Source of the DNA: Secundilactobacillus silagei JCM 19001
GTDB lineage: Bacteria; Bacillota; Bacilli; Lactobacillales; Lactobacillaceae
DNA: 64,000 bases
Reading direction: 5' to 3'
NCBI RefSeq assembly: GCF_002217945.1
Contig: NZ_BCMG01000004.1
Location: 124,001-188,000 of the forward strand
The notes below the pieces were generated by a model. That model saw only the letters and a list, made by a program, of their open reading frames with translations, ran no database searches and was not told the origin of the DNA. Position numbers and translations under genes: made by a program. Every line of letters starts with the position of its first letter. Within the stretch, counting starts at the first letter, position 1. Positions 34,425 through 41,606 of this stretch are shown here, one piece after another.

Positions 34425-35156
34425 TTAATGGTATTTAATATCTATGAATTTTTCAAAAGTTGGAGGATCAGCTAGTAATGATTCATTCCATGAAAAATTG
34501 GTACTCCATTCATCGTTCATCAGATTATTAATATCACTTCTAAAAACCACAAATTTTTGTTTATTGGCTAGGTTTAATTTTTTTATGCAGTCAAAGCAGA
34601 TTGAACCGATAGTGGTTTCAAACTGAGCTTTATTTGTTGTGGAGAAATAGTCCTTTAAAGCCATGTCGTTACGTGTCGGAAGATCTGTATCAGCAACAAA
34701 ATCATAGAGGCAAGAAAAAATTATTGTATCTATTTTATTTTCATCTTGGTTATCGGAAGTGTTAATTGTGGACTCGAAAGAAACAGATATAGGCAAACGA
34801 AAAGATGATATTGAATATTCATCATGTATATTTTCAGGACTAAAAAAGTTGACTTCAAAAAGTGGTTCGTTTTCATCAAACGTAAAATTTTCATCAATTT
34901 TATCAGCGCTCATGTCTAAATCAATCCAATTGATTTTATAGCTTAATTGTTCTTGTGGATATATTTCATCAAATAATTCATAAGTTTCTAGTCTGAGACC
35001 TGATACCAATTTATTTAAGGTATCAAACTGAATGCCTTTTGCTTTTCCACTAGATAATTGAGAAATAGTTGGTCTCGTTATGCCAGTAGCATTCATGACT
35101 TCTTGTATTGTCAAATTTCGTTCTTTCATAACTTTATCAAGTGCGAACTTTATCAA
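34425..35156 (-). CDS. XRE-family repressor-like regulator of the element
   Basis: A 243-aa protein. The N-terminal helix-turn-helix (MIKFALDKVMKERNLTIQEV, then TGITRPTISQLSSGKAKGIQ, to about residue 65) is followed by a long acidic domain that lacks the Ser/Lys pair expected of a LexA/CI-type S24 peptidase. It is therefore unlikely to be cleaved after SOS and may be relieved by a protein antirepressor, as in PICIs (inference). TTG at 35156 follows GAGGTG by six bases. It is AT-rich compared with the host genes and divergent from the small XRE gene. Confidence 0.8.
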   Translation of the reverse strand: MIKFALDKVMKERNLTIQEVMNATGITRPTISQLSSGKAKGIQFDTLNKLVSGLRLETYELFDEIYPQEQLSYKINWIDLDMSADKIDENFTFDENEPLFEVNFFSPENIHDEYSISSFRLPISVSFESTINTSDNQDENKIDTIIFSCLYDFVADTDLPTRNDMALKDYFSTTNKAQFETTIGSICFDCIKKLNLANKQKFVVFRSDINNLMNDEWSTNFSWNESLLADPPTFEKFIDIKYH

Positions 35157-35176
35157 TATAATCACCTCGCTTTCTA

Positions 35177-35276
35177 TGGATATTCTACCATGAGAAGCAT
35201 TTTTAGCAAGGATACTTTTCAAAAATGAATACACTTCTTGATTTATTTTTTAAGAGCGAGTATTCTTAGAGTATCG
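35177..35276. promoter_or_regulatory. Divergent control region with repeated half-operators
   Basis: Between the divergent regulators the motif GNATAYT or its complement recurs: GGATATTC (35178), GGATACTT (35210), GAATACAC (35227), AGTATTC (35259) and AGTATC (35271), some as inverted pairs. This is typical of a lysogeny-type switch. The precise promoters are not resolved. Confidence 0.5.
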
Positions 35277-35329
35277 AAAGCAGTCTTTCTGTTTATAGAA
35301 AGATATGCTTATGAATGTGAGGTGATTTT

Positions 35330-35536
35330 ATGCAAATTGAACTTAAACAAGTGTTAGATGCCCGTCATTGGAATATTGAAACAGTACACAAGTACACAGG
35401 GATTAGTCGAGCAACGCTAACAAATATCTATTACGGACGTTCTAAAGGCATTCAACTTGATACGCTTACCAAGCTGTGCAGTTTCTTGGAAGTAACGCCA
35501 AATGATTTAATAATTTCTGATCCTGTTACTCAGTAG
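35330..35536 (+). CDS. Small XRE-family (Cro-like) regulator
   Basis: A 68-aa single helix-turn-helix protein (YTGISRATLTNIYYGRSKGI). Its recognition region resembles that of the divergent repressor, suggesting both bind the same operators between them. ATG at 35330 has GAGGTG upstream. It is the first gene of the rightward element operon. Confidence 0.85.
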   Translation: MQIELKQVLDARHWNIETVHKYTGISRATLTNIYYGRSKGIQLDTLTKLCSFLEVTPNDLIISDPVTQ

Positions 35537-35568
35537 TATGTGCATCCGTCAGGCGAGGAGGTATCACA

Positions 35569-36261
35569 ATGCCAGAGAAGTTAGTGTTTATTGATTCGCA
35601 GCAGGTAAATGAACAGCCTTATACGACTAGTGATGTCATTGCAGAATATGCAGGCATTTCACATCATGGAATTAATGTTGAGGTTAAAAAGCATTTTGAT
35701 CGGATTAAGCGGGCAGGACACGGCAAGGCGTCATTTAAAATGAAGCCTTCACCAAGTGGGCAGAAGTTAAAAGTATTTCTACTAACAGAACAGCAAGCCA
35801 CCTTACTGATTACGTTTTTAAAGAATACGCCACGAGTTGCCGACTTCAAAGAAGCCTTAGTACAGCAATTCTTTGAGATTAGGCGTGAGCTGATCCGGCA
35901 GCAGGTACTATTTGATGCTGGTAAGACGATCTCTAAAGATTTAAATCAGGCGATCTATGACAATTCTAACTTCACTCATCCGCCGTTTGATTACATCAAT
36001 ATGAACAAGCTGATCTATCAATATGCGTTAGGTGTCAGCAGCACGAAGCTCAAACGTGAACGTCATGTAAAAATCGGTCACAGTCTTACAGAGTATCTGG
36101 CAACGGATGAAGCGCAGGCGTATCAAAAGGTTAAGTTTCAAGTTGTGACTATGCTGCAAATGAACTTGGATCACGCCAGCATTAAACAGGCACTTGATAA
36201 GCAAGGCATTCTATATCAAGTCACCCTGCCAGTTAAGAAAGGGGACGTTATCAATGGATGA
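35569..36261 (+). CDS. Rha-family phage regulatory protein
   Basis: A 230-aa protein whose N-terminal half (YTTSDVIAEYAGISHHGINV ... LTEQQATLLITFL ... VADFKEALVQQFFEIRREL, residues about 18-110) matches the phage Rha/antirepressor-type domain. The C-terminal part is a helical region seen next to such domains. It may antagonise the repressor or interfere with a helper phage (inference). ATG follows GAGGAGG; its end overlaps the next gene by eight bases. Confidence 0.82.
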   Translation: MPEKLVFIDSQQVNEQPYTTSDVIAEYAGISHHGINVEVKKHFDRIKRAGHGKASFKMKPSPSGQKLKVFLLTEQQATLLITFLKNTPRVADFKEALVQQFFEIRRELIRQQVLFDAGKTISKDLNQAIYDNSNFTHPPFDYINMNKLIYQYALGVSSTKLKRERHVKIGHSLTEYLATDEAQAYQKVKFQVVTMLQMNLDHASIKQALDKQGILYQVTLPVKKGDVING

Positions 36262-36541
36262 AGCACCAGCTCTAAAGGTCGTACTCGATCCGCAATATAC
36301 GGATGAACTAAGACAGGCGGTAATGGCGACCATTACAGACGCAGTAGCAGACGCTCGCCAGCAAACGAACATCGACAGCCCTTGGATCACAGGGAAAAAG
36401 AACATTGCAAAGTGGTTACACATTTCGCAGGCTTCATTGAACCAGCTCATTGCTCATAATATGCCTATTCATTATTTGGGAGATCCCGATATTTGGACAG
36501 CTAATAAGCATGAGATGTCTGAATTTTTGAAACAACTTTAA
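36254..36541 (+). CDS. DUF771-like small phage protein with helix-turn-helix
   Basis: A 95-aa protein with a helical N-terminus (LRQAVMATITDAVADARQQT) and a C-terminal helix-turn-helix-like part (ITGKKNIAKWLHISQASLNQ). It resembles DUF771 proteins of Firmicute phages and small AlpA/excisionase-type regulators. A role as excisionase would fit its place in the element but is unproven. ATG at 36254 follows AAAGGGG and overlaps the Rha gene end. Confidence 0.7.
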   Translation: MDEAPALKVVLDPQYTDELRQAVMATITDAVADARQQTNIDSPWITGKKNIAKWLHISQASLNQLIAHNMPIHYLGDPDIWTANKHEMSEFLKQL

Positions 36542-36553
36542 GCAAATAACTCA

Positions 36554-36570
36554 CCAGTGGGCGGTAGGTT
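36554..36570 (+). repeat. Dispersed element repeat, copy 2
   Basis: CCAGTGGGCGGTAGGTT, 13 bp after the DUF771-like stop; matches copies at 34391 and 41474 (inverted). Confidence 0.6.
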
Positions 36571-36651
36571 ATAGCTTCATGACACATATTTCAGCGGTTT
36601 CAGACAGTTTAAATGCTATTGGGTATCTCAATATAGAAAGAACGTGAGAGC

Positions 36652-36756
36652 ATGACAGACGCAGTATTTAGTTGGGTGTTGATTGGTATGCTGGCTAGTT
36701 TTGCATTTGGTGCATTTACCGGCATGGCAATCAAATTTGGCGACAGAAAGGACTAA
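36652..36756 (+). CDS. Candidate type I toxin: 34-aa hydrophobic peptide
   Basis: MTDAVFSWVLIGMLASFAFG continues AFTGMAIKFGDRKD: one transmembrane helix (about residues 5-27) with small-residue spacing, ending in a charged KFGDRKD tail. This architecture matches Fst/Hol-Tox-type toxins of Firmicutes. A weak site (GTGAGAG) precedes ATG 36652. Immediately downstream a convergent RNA unit overlaps its 3' end (36778-36856, minus). A small phage membrane protein without toxicity is the alternative. Confidence 0.6.
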   Translation: MTDAVFSWVLIGMLASFAFGAFTGMAIKFGDRKD

Positions 36757-36777
36757 GCATGATGCAATTGAGCGCAC

Positions 36778-36856
36778 AAAAAAGCCCGTACTTAAGAAGT
36801 TTGGCGACCTCAGTACGGACTAAACAACGGGCATTCAGATCAATGCCTTTTTGCGT
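36778..36856 (-). ncRNA. Candidate antisense antitoxin RNA
   Basis: The minus strand has an extended -10 TGCTATAAT (36862-36870) without a reading frame. The predicted RNA of about 79 nt has hairpin GGCATT/AATGCC (36830-36847) and a terminator hairpin CCGTACT/AGTACGG (36786-36818) followed by six T. On the plus strand the GGCATT hairpin is followed by TTTTT (36848-36852), so it would end the toxin mRNA. The two transcripts thus overlap at their 3' ends, as in known type I modules. Confidence 0.5.
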
Positions 36857-36904
36857 GTTCAATTATAGCATGATACGACAACCATTTCAGATTGGAGTTA
36901 ACAC

Positions 36905-37198
36905 ATGGAATTGACACAAGCACAGTATCTTAAACTATACCGGATTGTACTACCAGAACTCAAAGGCTTACAGACGGTATTAGAGCAGGCTATCGAGCCA
37001 CAGCTTACACTAGCTGAATTTCTAACAATGTATAACAAACAAATTGGAGCCTTGAAAAACAGCTCGTTTCTTATTGAGTTACTGAGTTCAAAGCCCAGTA
37101 AGACGGTTCAGGCGACAGTTACTGATAATCAACGGATGATTAACAATCTGACAGCGATTGTCAGCAATCAAGGGCAGCTTTTAGGAGGCAACGTATGA
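36905..37198 (+). CDS. Hypothetical element protein (97 aa)
   Basis: A soluble helical protein (MELTQAQYLKLYRIVLPELK ... LTAIVSNQGQLLGGNV), not recognised. ATG has GGAG ten bases or so upstream. Its last codons overlap the start of the next gene (ATGA), showing translational coupling. Confidence 0.75.
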   Translation: MELTQAQYLKLYRIVLPELKGLQTVLEQAIEPQLTLAEFLTMYNKQIGALKNSSFLIELLSSKPSKTVQATVTDNQRMINNLTAIVSNQGQLLGGNV

Positions 37199-37440
37199 AC
37201 AAACAAACAGAACTTGTTATAAGCGCACATGATTCATTAAACGGCTTGCGTGAGCAATTACAGACGCTTGATAGGCTAGTTGATAAGACTAAGCTAACCG
37301 GTGATGTCAGCGCCGATATGAGCCAGATACAGCGGTCAATGCAGACAGAGATTAGTAATCTGGATCGCAGTTTGCAGACGTTGAAACACATGAATGCAGG
37401 CAATACCATGATGCCGTTATTCAATATGATCTGTAAGTAA
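37195..37440 (+). CDS. Hypothetical coiled-coil element protein (81 aa)
   Basis: An 81-aa protein with heptad-like Leu/Ile spacing (LNGLREQLQTLDRLVDKTKL; EISNLDRSLQTLKHM), probably a short coiled coil. No family is recognised. AGGAGG lies upstream within the previous gene. It precedes the replication-type gene by 14 bp. Confidence 0.75.
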   Translation: MNKQTELVISAHDSLNGLREQLQTLDRLVDKTKLTGDVSADMSQIQRSMQTEISNLDRSLQTLKHMNAGNTMMPLFNMICK

Positions 37441-37454
37441 AGTGGGGCAGTTGT

Positions 37455-38348
37455 ATGCCAGAAAGAACGCCACCAGCTAATAACGGGTATGGCTATGTCG
37501 CTCAGTCCGTCATGCGTGATCCTAAACTCTCGAAGGTTGCTAAAGCCATCTACGGGTTACTGGCAGTATTCGCTGATCCCGATAGCTTGCAGGCACATCC
37601 GTCAACCAAGTTCATTCACTCAATCGTAGGTGTGACCTCACAGACCTTTCGCAATAATCGCAAGCAACTACTGGCAGCAGACGTAATCAGGCTAGAATAT
37701 CAGCACGTTACACCGATCTACACCTTGACCGCTAATAACTTCATTGAGCAGGGCGGTGGCTATGGCTACTTGCCTAAGTCAGTGATGTTAAATGCTAAAT
37801 TGTCACGCAATACACGGGTGTTATATGCCTACCTCGCCAGTTTTGCCGGAATGCAGGGGAAAGCACATCCCAGCATTGAACTAATCAAGAGTGAACTAGG
37901 CATGAACTTAGATACGTTGTACGGATGCCGTAAAGAGCTAAGCGAACACGACCTGATTACTGTCAGTAAAAGTAAAGCCAGCGACAGTCAAAAATATTTC
38001 AATAACGTGTATATCTTGATTGAGAACCAGCGGATACTTGGTAGCCATCAGCAACTTAATGATCGTTTCTATACTCAATCAGGATTGAAACCAATAGACT
38101 ACTATAAATTGGCATATGACAATATTGAATTGACTAACGAACAAATTTTTAAATTGCAGAACTACAGTGATCTTCATGATTGGGATGTGGTCAACCTTGC
38201 GATATGGAAAGCTAGACGGCATAAGAAACCGTTCAATTACATCATTGGTATTTTAAATCGTTGGGACTTGCTTCAACTTGAAACAGTCGAGGAAATTAAA
38301 GCCAATGATGATAGCTTCTATTCTGCCTTATCTAAAGGTGATTGGTGA
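37455..38348 (+). CDS. Winged-helix replication initiator-type protein
   Basis: A 297-aa protein with two tandem winged-helix (HTH_36-like) units: GYGYVAQSVMRDPKLSKVAK (about 12-85) and GYGYLPKSVMLNAKLSRNTR (about 97-165). They are alike enough to suggest internal duplication. The C-terminal helical region (YSDLHDWDVVNLAIWKARRH ... FNYIIGILNRW) resembles the DnaD/DnaB-like end of phage replication proteins. Iteron-like repeats lie 74 bp after its stop, so it probably binds them to start element replication (inference). Confidence 0.75.
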   Translation: MPERTPPANNGYGYVAQSVMRDPKLSKVAKAIYGLLAVFADPDSLQAHPSTKFIHSIVGVTSQTFRNNRKQLLAADVIRLEYQHVTPIYTLTANNFIEQGGGYGYLPKSVMLNAKLSRNTRVLYAYLASFAGMQGKAHPSIELIKSELGMNLDTLYGCRKELSEHDLITVSKSKASDSQKYFNNVYILIENQRILGSHQQLNDRFYTQSGLKPIDYYKLAYDNIELTNEQIFKLQNYSDLHDWDVVNLAIWKARRHKKPFNYIIGILNRWDLLQLETVEEIKANDDSFYSALSKGDW

Positions 38349-38761
38349 TATCTCCTAAGTTTAACTTAGTAGGCGTTGTGGAAATTCCTACCTATTTAAA
38401 TTCAGCGGGAGGGTTAAATTTGGGTAAACGGTTTTTGGGTAAACGGTTTTTGGGTAAATGGTTTTTGGGTAAGCTAAAAGAACCAGTGTTTAAAATTACC
38501 AGATATAAAAGAACCAGCGTAGCAATTACTACGTTCAAAATTACCTTTTGAACCATGTGAGCAACAGACGACTTCTTAATGATTACTAGCTAGTGAGTGG
38601 ATAAGACTAATTAACTTCATTGCTAATACAGAGAGCAATCTTCTTGAACCGCTAGTAAGGATAACTAAAGGGAAGCACAGATTAAGCATTAACCAGTTAT
38701 GTAGCAGTCAAAGACAGATAAGAAAGAAACTTCCGCTAAAGAAAGAAAATAGAGGTGCAAT
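38349..38761. other. Non-coding stretch, candidate replication origin
   Basis: This 413-bp stretch contains the 15-bp iterons (38422-38473) and an AT-rich downstream part with many ATT/AAT tracts. A 69-residue frame at 38342-38551 translates the repeats as FLGKR units and is not supported as a gene. No tRNA or clear terminator was seen. Location after a replication-type gene suits an origin. Confidence 0.5.
38422..38473 (+). repeat. Iteron-like 15-bp direct repeats
   Basis: GGGTAAACGGTTTTT at 38422-38436 and 38437-38451, GGGTAAATGGTTTTT at 38452-38466, then a partial GGGTAAG at 38467. Exact 15-bp periodicity with G/C-rich cores and T tracts fits initiator-binding iterons. Confidence 0.8.
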
Positions 38762-39121
38762 ATGTTTGATGAACTACCAGATTTATTAATTAAAGAACGA
38801 CCATTACTAGTGTTGCCATCACTGGCAATGAAGATCGGTGTCAGTCAGGCGATGCTATTGCAGACACTATCGACCCTTACGCAGACACAAGGCGAGACGA
38901 TAGATGATGAGAGCTGGCTACGGATCAGTAATCAGGAGTTACATACTTGGCTGCCTTTCTGGAATTTATCAACGGTACGGGATAATTTAGATAAACTGGA
39001 AGCCCGCAAATACTTGATGATTACTCATTTCGGTAACGGGCATTATGATCCGACCAATTGGTATCACATCAACACAGACGGATTAAATGGCATTTTATTA
39101 GCGGATGAAATGGAGGACTAG
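38762..39121 (+). CDS. Phage replication-protein-like winged-helix protein (119 aa)
   Basis: It resembles the N-terminal part of phage DnaD-type replication proteins (LLVLPSLAMKIGVSQAMLLQ; WLPFWNLSTVRDNLDKLEAR; NWYHINTDGLNGIL) but lacks a C-terminal domain. It could be a loading partner or a regulator. ATG 38762 has AGAGGTG upstream. The next gene starts 2 bp after its stop. Confidence 0.7.
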   Translation: MFDELPDLLIKERPLLVLPSLAMKIGVSQAMLLQTLSTLTQTQGETIDDESWLRISNQELHTWLPFWNLSTVRDNLDKLEARKYLMITHFGNGHYDPTNWYHINTDGLNGILLADEMED

Positions 39122-39123
39122 CC

Positions 39124-39540
39124 ATGAGAAAGCTAATTGAGCAGGATATTAACGTATTGCGCTGCCTGCATAAAGGACAGGCTAGTAAAACGACTAAGAA
39201 GCACATTATTGCCGTTACGGGATTAAGTGACCGCAGTGTATTTGATTCAATCGAAGCCTTACGCAATATTGGCATTCCTATCATGGCAAGCCGAAACAAT
39301 CGGGACGCTGGCTACTTCATAGCGGAAACGCCAGAGGAAAAGCAGGCGGGCATTGCCCAGTATAAGAAGCAGATTGCCACTGAGCAGCATAGCCTAAGCC
39401 AATTGGAACGGGCAGATATTAACAGCTATATGCTAAAGGCGGTCAATGATCCGGTGCTATGGCATGAGCTTGGTACCCAGCTTTTGGATGTAACCCCAAC
39501 AAGTGACGGGGCAGTTATTCAGCTAAAAGAAACATTATAG
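39124..39540 (+). CDS. Helix-turn-helix element protein (138 aa)
   Basis: The N-terminal 65 residues form a winged-helix-like domain (KKHIIAVTGLSDRSVFDSIE; LRNIGIPIMASRNNRDAGYF). The C-terminal half is helical and charged. It resembles small HTH proteins next to phage replication genes; exact function unknown. ATG 39124 follows GGAGG in the preceding gene end. Confidence 0.7.
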   Translation: MRKLIEQDINVLRCLHKGQASKTTKKHIIAVTGLSDRSVFDSIEALRNIGIPIMASRNNRDAGYFIAETPEEKQAGIAQYKKQIATEQHSLSQLERADINSYMLKAVNDPVLWHELGTQLLDVTPTSDGAVIQLKETL

Positions 39541-39612
39541 ATATGAATGATAGTCACTTTAATAGCAAACGGATGAATTAAACTCAATCTTAAACAGAAC
39601 GGAGAATGATAA

Positions 39613-40014
39613 ATGAAGATGGCTTATCCAGTGTTAGTTGAACAGATGTATTTTGTTATGCGCAGGCAAGGGATCAACGCCAGCAAGGATAAAATCTTTC
39701 GTGATATGATAGCAGCTAATATGATTGATGAGAACGGTCAGCCAACGCAAACCGCAATGGATAATGGCTGGATCGACCAGCAGGGCAGTAAGGTAACTGA
39801 GCAGGCATCATTGGCAGCGTTCAAGCAAGCGAACCCGATGTATGCCCCGTTTGCTGATAGTCATTTCACGAGGACGGCTAAAGGTTGGGGAATTGATGGC
39901 TATGTTTTCCATACCCTTGTCAACGAAGCCTTGAACAGCCCTATGGCTACGGATGAGGTGAAAGAGATGGCGCATATCGTGCTGAAAGAAGCAAAGAAGA
40001 TGGAACGGCAATAA
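39613..40014 (+). CDS. Hypothetical phage-type protein (133 aa)
   Basis: A soluble mixed protein (MKMAYPVLVEQMYFVMRRQG ... HIVLKEAKKMERQ). The segment DENGQPTQTAMDNGWI resembles a short motif shared by phage antirepressor-type proteins, but this is not enough for assignment. ATG follows GGAG. A terminator lies just downstream. Confidence 0.65.
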   Translation: MKMAYPVLVEQMYFVMRRQGINASKDKIFRDMIAANMIDENGQPTQTAMDNGWIDQQGSKVTEQASLAAFKQANPMYAPFADSHFTRTAKGWGIDGYVFHTLVNEALNSPMATDEVKEMAHIVLKEAKKMERQ

Positions 40015-40019
40015 TCATT

Positions 40020-40050
40020 GAGCGTTCTCCTAATTGGAGGGCGTTTTTAA
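40020..40050 (+). terminator. Intrinsic terminator in element
   Basis: CGTTCTCC and GGAGGGCG arms (with G-T pairs) around TAATT, followed by TTTTT. It ends the early-type element operon. Confidence 0.75.
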
Positions 40051-40406
40051 TTTCCAATCATGCTATATCCAGACAAATCAGACACCCTAAAAAGGATAGG
40101 TTAAGGTGTAATAGAAATGATGGTAAATGTTTCTTGGTTGCTAAGGATTGCTAAGGTTTAACAAGGGCAGGGAGTAGTAACCGTGAGCAATACATTACAA
40201 ATGCTATTGTGATGCGATATATAACTGTATTGAAGCGATTATAAAGTTTCTTGGTTGTCTACTTTTGTCCACATTATAAAGGTAGTTGTCGAAGCATGAT
40301 GAGGTTAAACGGATAGCGCAGCAGTTACGTTGCAACAGTGTTGCGTTTTGTTGCGTTTACCGTTGCAGTTGCCTAATGATTTACTACTCAGTGTGAGGTG
40401 ATTACT
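40051..40406. other. Non-coding stretch with short repeats
   Basis: No frame longer than about 20 codons is convincing. TTTCTTGGTTG occurs at about 40129 and 40249, TTGCTAAGG twice near 40137-40157, and GTTGC five times between 40329 and 40372. These may be regulatory sites for the downstream genes or a binding region; no terminator or promoter could be fixed. Confidence 0.45.
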
Positions 40407-40973
40407 GTGAACCATGATAGCGAACGTAACCTGAATAACTACCAGCAGTTAAATATCAAAGACCTAATAACACTCATCCGCCAGAACGGAGTAACTGAAT
40501 TGCCTATGCCCACAAGTGGGCAAACAATCAAGGTAGCAAGCACGCCGTGTAACTACGGTGGCTGTCGCTATTGGTTAGTGTGTCCGCAATGTGGTAAGCG
40601 TTACGGTGTACTGTATTTTAAAGATGATCGTTGGGCGTGTCGTAAATGTCAGCATTTAGTGTATGGTTGCCAGTTACAGGAGCTACCATATCATGCGTAC
40701 ACAAAATACTTTTACAAGGCGGTACGGATAGCCCGTAAGTTAGACACGAAGTTTAATCCCTGCCTGATCGACTTTGTGCAAGGGTATCGGCAGATATTTC
40801 CTGATAGACCAAGCAGAATGCACTGGCATACCTATAAACGGTTAGCAGACGAGTATTTTGCTAACTGTACCATGATGGCGATAACGTCAGGGGTGACGGA
40901 TGAGTTTACTGTAAAAGAGTACCGCCAGTTATGGCTTAAGCAGCAGATCAAGGCACTAGAGCAAAGCAAGTGA
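40407..40973 (+). CDS. Zinc-ribbon element protein (188 aa)
   Basis: A CPQCGK ... CRKCQ pair of CxxC motifs around residues 68-91 forms a predicted zinc ribbon, followed by a helical, aromatic-rich region (YHAYTKYFYKAVRIARKLD). It may bind nucleic acid; no family is recognised. GTG at 40407 has GAGGTG six bases upstream; the in-frame codon nine bases earlier overlaps that site. Confidence 0.7.
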   Translation: MNHDSERNLNNYQQLNIKDLITLIRQNGVTELPMPTSGQTIKVASTPCNYGGCRYWLVCPQCGKRYGVLYFKDDRWACRKCQHLVYGCQLQELPYHAYTKYFYKAVRIARKLDTKFNPCLIDFVQGYRQIFPDRPSRMHWHTYKRLADEYFANCTMMAITSGVTDEFTVKEYRQLWLKQQIKALEQSK

Positions 40974-41144
40974 GGGCATTGGTACCGTGGCTGATTACAG
41001 CGTACTTGATTCAGGTACGCAGATGGTTGCTAACAAATGATAACGTTTTTCACCTCAGACAGCTAAAGATGGTCATTATTCGGGTAAATTAGTTGTATAA
41101 TACAAGTATATTGATCGGATAAAGCCATGTAGGTGGTGAAAAAG

Positions 41145-41468
41145 ATGCAGGCTAAAGATGTTAAACGGGTGTTAGCAGATAATCAGCGAGCGTTACGAGT
41201 ATTGCGAGCAGGGGCAGGCTATCCGGCAGCAGAACTGGTAAACAATCCGATGTATTGCGCTGCTAAGCAGATCGCAGATACAGTTGAAGCCAGTCTTAGA
41301 CAGTTAAGCAAGCGTGAGCAGGCGGTCATTCAATTGCAATCATGTGATGCCACGACCATTGCGCAACAGTTTCATCTATCACGAGGGTATTACTTTGAAT
41401 TGAAGCGGCAGGCGTTACTTAAATTAGGCGGATGTTTTGAGCATAAAAAAGAGCTAGAATATCTCTAG
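41145..41468 (+). CDS. ArpU/sigma-70 region 4-like regulator (107 aa)
   Basis: The C-terminal half, LSKREQAVIQLQSCDATTIA followed by QQFHLSRGYYFELKRQAL, resembles sigma-70 region 4, as in ArpU-type late transcription regulators of Firmicute phages. In PICIs a right-end regulator of this sort can drive late genes, but here none follow. ATG at 41145 follows AGGTGG by eight bases. A -10 TATAAT is about 50 bp upstream. Confidence 0.7.
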   Translation: MQAKDVKRVLADNQRALRVLRAGAGYPAAELVNNPMYCAAKQIADTVEASLRQLSKREQAVIQLQSCDATTIAQQFHLSRGYYFELKRQALLKLGGCFEHKKELEYL

Positions 41469-41471
41469 CTC
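41445..41471 (-). terminator. Minus-strand terminator at right end of element
   Basis: GAGCTAGA and TCTAGCTC arms overlap the end of the ArpU-like gene; the T-run (six) is on the minus strand. It would block transcription entering the element from the right. Confidence 0.75.
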
Positions 41472-41473
41472 AC

Positions 41474-41489
41474 AACCTACCGCCACTGG
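41474..41489 (-). repeat. Dispersed element repeat, copy 3 (inverted)
   Basis: AACCTACCGCCACTGG, the reverse complement of CCAGTGGCGGTAGGTT; matches copies at 34391 and 36554 except for one missing G. Confidence 0.6.
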
Positions 41490-41513
41490 CATATTTTATT
41501 GATTAAACAACGG

Positions 41514-41535
41514 ATGGCATTCAATATGGCATTCA
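41514..41535 (+). repeat. Arm-type integrase repeats, right (two copies)
   Basis: ATGGCATTCA at 41514 and 41526, the same unit and orientation as the three copies near attL. Confidence 0.7.
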
Positions 41536-41606
41536 ATTTCTAAAAAGCATCCGTTTATATGTGTTAAACCCTTGCTGTATAGGCATTCCAGAAAGGTGGG
41601 GTTACT

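Noticed and set aside
38342-38551. 69-residue frame with repeated FLGKR segments
   Set aside because: The repeated peptide is simply the translation of 15-bp DNA repeats (a multiple of three). Only TTG/GTG starts and no good ribosome-binding site are present; an iteron role explains it better.
40130-40180. Short frame starting ATGATGGTAAATG
   Set aside because: Only 14 codons, no ribosome-binding site, interrupted by repeats.
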